Below, in pieces: positions 63,898 to 64,000 of a stretch of DNA of 64,000 nucleotides. Each line of letters begins with the position of its first letter. Position 1 is the stretch's first letter. Both the position numbers and the translations under genes were made by a program. The notes beneath the pieces are model-generated. The model did not search any database. It was not told the DNA's origin and saw only the letters and a program-made list of their open reading frames with translations. Origin of the DNA: Liolophura sinensis (Eukaryota; Mollusca; Polyplacophora; Chitonida; Chitonidae); the NCBI RefSeq assembly GCF_032854445.1, contig NW_027018104.1:16942-80941 (forward strand), written 5' to 3'.

Positions 63898-64000
63898 TAA
63901 TCATTGATGTCAAGATCACGTGCCCAGCAACGGCTCTTACTCCATGGAAAACCAAGGAAATTTGCAATTTTTCAACAGCTGGAGATGCCTGGCCCAATTG
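63898..64000. repeat. U118: partial unit cut by the window end
   Basis: First 103 bases of a subfamily B unit (AATCATTGATG, CCAAGG) with one extra A in GGAAAACC. The array evidently continues beyond the window. Confidence 0.9.

Larger units (their letters stand above)
59381..63960. other. Region of probable sequencing or assembly error
   Basis: One-base indels, chiefly in homopolymers, number about thirty here, while the preceding 59 kb of identical repeat shows only scattered ones. Later examples: GTAAACGACC (62,645), GTGGGTTTTTC (62,997), AAAGGACATT (63,569), TAGCCCAATT (63,733) and GGAAAACCAAGG (63,947). True satellite evolution would spread indels across the array; clustering at one contig end suggests low coverage or unpolished reads. 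Confidence 0.7.
1..64000. repeat. ~550 bp satellite array, 117 units plus a partial unit
   Basis: The same unit recurs head to tail in one orientation with no interruption. Unit starts: 1, 550, 1099, 1649, 2200, 2749, 3299, 3848, 4397, 4948, 5498, 6048, 6598, 7148, 7698, 8248, 8798, 9348, 9898, 10447, 10997, 11547, 12097, 12648, 13198, 13748, 14300, 14851, 15401, 15951, 16501, 17051, 17601, 18151, 18701, 19252, 19802, 20352, 20902, 21452, (truncated ~21974), 22395, 22945, 23495, 24045, 24596, 25146, 25696, (truncated ~26218), 26639, 27189, 27739, 28289, 28839, (truncated ~29361), 29782, 30332, 30882, 31432, 31982, 32532, 33082, 33632, 34182, 34731, 35281, 35831, 36381, 36931, 37481, 38030, 38580, 39130, 39680, 40230, 40780, 41329, 41879, 42428, 42978, 43528, 44078, 44628, 45177, 45727, 46277, 46827, 47377, 47927, 48477, 49027, 49577, 50126, 50675, 51225, 51775, 52325, 52875, 53424, 53974, 54523, 55074, 55626, 56178, 56728, 57279, 57829, 58379, 58929, 59477, 60035, 60587, 61142, 61694, 62244, 62795, 63346, 63898. 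That it is satellite DNA is seen directly; a centromeric location is only a possibility. Confidence 0.98.
51935..64000. repeat. Subfamily B of the satellite (mid-U96 to U118)
   Basis: Here nearly every unit starts AATCATTGATG and carries GCATCTTTTGG, CGGACTGTATCAAG and usually GTATTTTTTGACG. Units vary more than in A: GACATTTGCTGG alternates with GACAACTGCTGG, and a cluster of changes around CGTAAAACGACC replaces CGCAAAAAGACC in five units. Several B units (57,200, 58,850, 62,170 and 63,820 regions) carry the A-like GTATTTTGTGACG, so B is a mosaic. Higher heterogeneity is typical of the less homogenised flank of a satellite array, so the array core may lie to the left; that is inference. Confidence 0.9.

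Noticed and set aside
1-64000. Roughly two hundred open frames of 60-155 codons on both strands
   Set aside because: They are the same few frames of one unit repeated, overlap on both strands, cross unit boundaries, and are shifted by T-tract length. No domain is recognisable, so no CDS is called.
1-64000. CRISPR array
   Set aside because: Units are contiguous 550-bp copies; there are no short repeats separated by unique spacers.
1-64000. rDNA spacer, 5S, spliced-leader RNA, snRNA or tRNA cluster
   Set aside because: I found no conserved rRNA stretch, no A-box/B-box pair that folds into a tRNA, and no convincing Sm site with flanking stems in the unit.
1-64000. CENP-B box
   Set aside because: The consensus A unit lacks the required CGGG half on either strand; the CCCG in the GTACCCGATTTC units has no TTCG at the right distance.
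1-64000. Transposon or retroelement origin of the array
   Set aside because: No terminal repeats, target-site duplications, transposase or reverse-transcriptase traces are visible in the unit.

Overview
The whole 64 kb window is one head-to-tail tandem array of a ~550 bp unit (usual lengths 549-551 bp, about 40% G+C by hand count of the first unit). I find 117 units plus a 103-base partial unit at the right end; three of the 117 are shortened by two internal deletions. There is no unique sequence, no recognisable protein-coding gene, no RNA gene and no transposon. This is eukaryotic satellite DNA (centromeric, pericentromeric or other heterochromatin). The species cannot be told from the sequence, and I do not recognise the unit as a named satellite family.

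Layout. Units are called U1-U118, each starting at the T of TAATCAATGATG (TAATCATTGATG on the right). Positions 1 to ~51,880 hold subfamily A, which is very uniform. Inside U96, between 51,883 and 51,935, the array switches to subfamily B, which runs to the end and is more heterogeneous. Marker bases show that A is built of irregular higher-order repeats, i.e. blocks of several units copied at offsets of whole unit numbers: 1,649-6,047 recurs at 9,348-13,747 (14 units); 13,748-17,295 recurs at 18,151-21,696 (8 units); a block carrying the doubly deleted unit occurs three times (junctions near 21,974, 26,218 and 29,361); blocks at 34,182, 40,780 and 49,577 match; 36,931-39,679 matches 41,329-44,077. 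In B, about 54,880-57,278 recurs at 59,840-62,243 (9 units). This is the pattern expected from repeated unequal crossover and gene conversion.

Quality warning. From about 59,380 to the end, one-base insertions and deletions are abundant, mostly in homopolymers, and rare before that point. Sequencing or assembly error is the simplest reading, and the second B block may be a false duplication.

Most interesting lead. Each unit holds a 111-nt segment (37 codons, open in one frame) bounded by a good-looking splice acceptor and a consensus-like donor, with the same phase at both ends. Spliced from unit to unit it would encode a 37-residue tandem repeat. Frame-breaking T-tract variants and scattered amino-acid changes argue against strong selection, so it is offered as a testable idea and not as a gene call.
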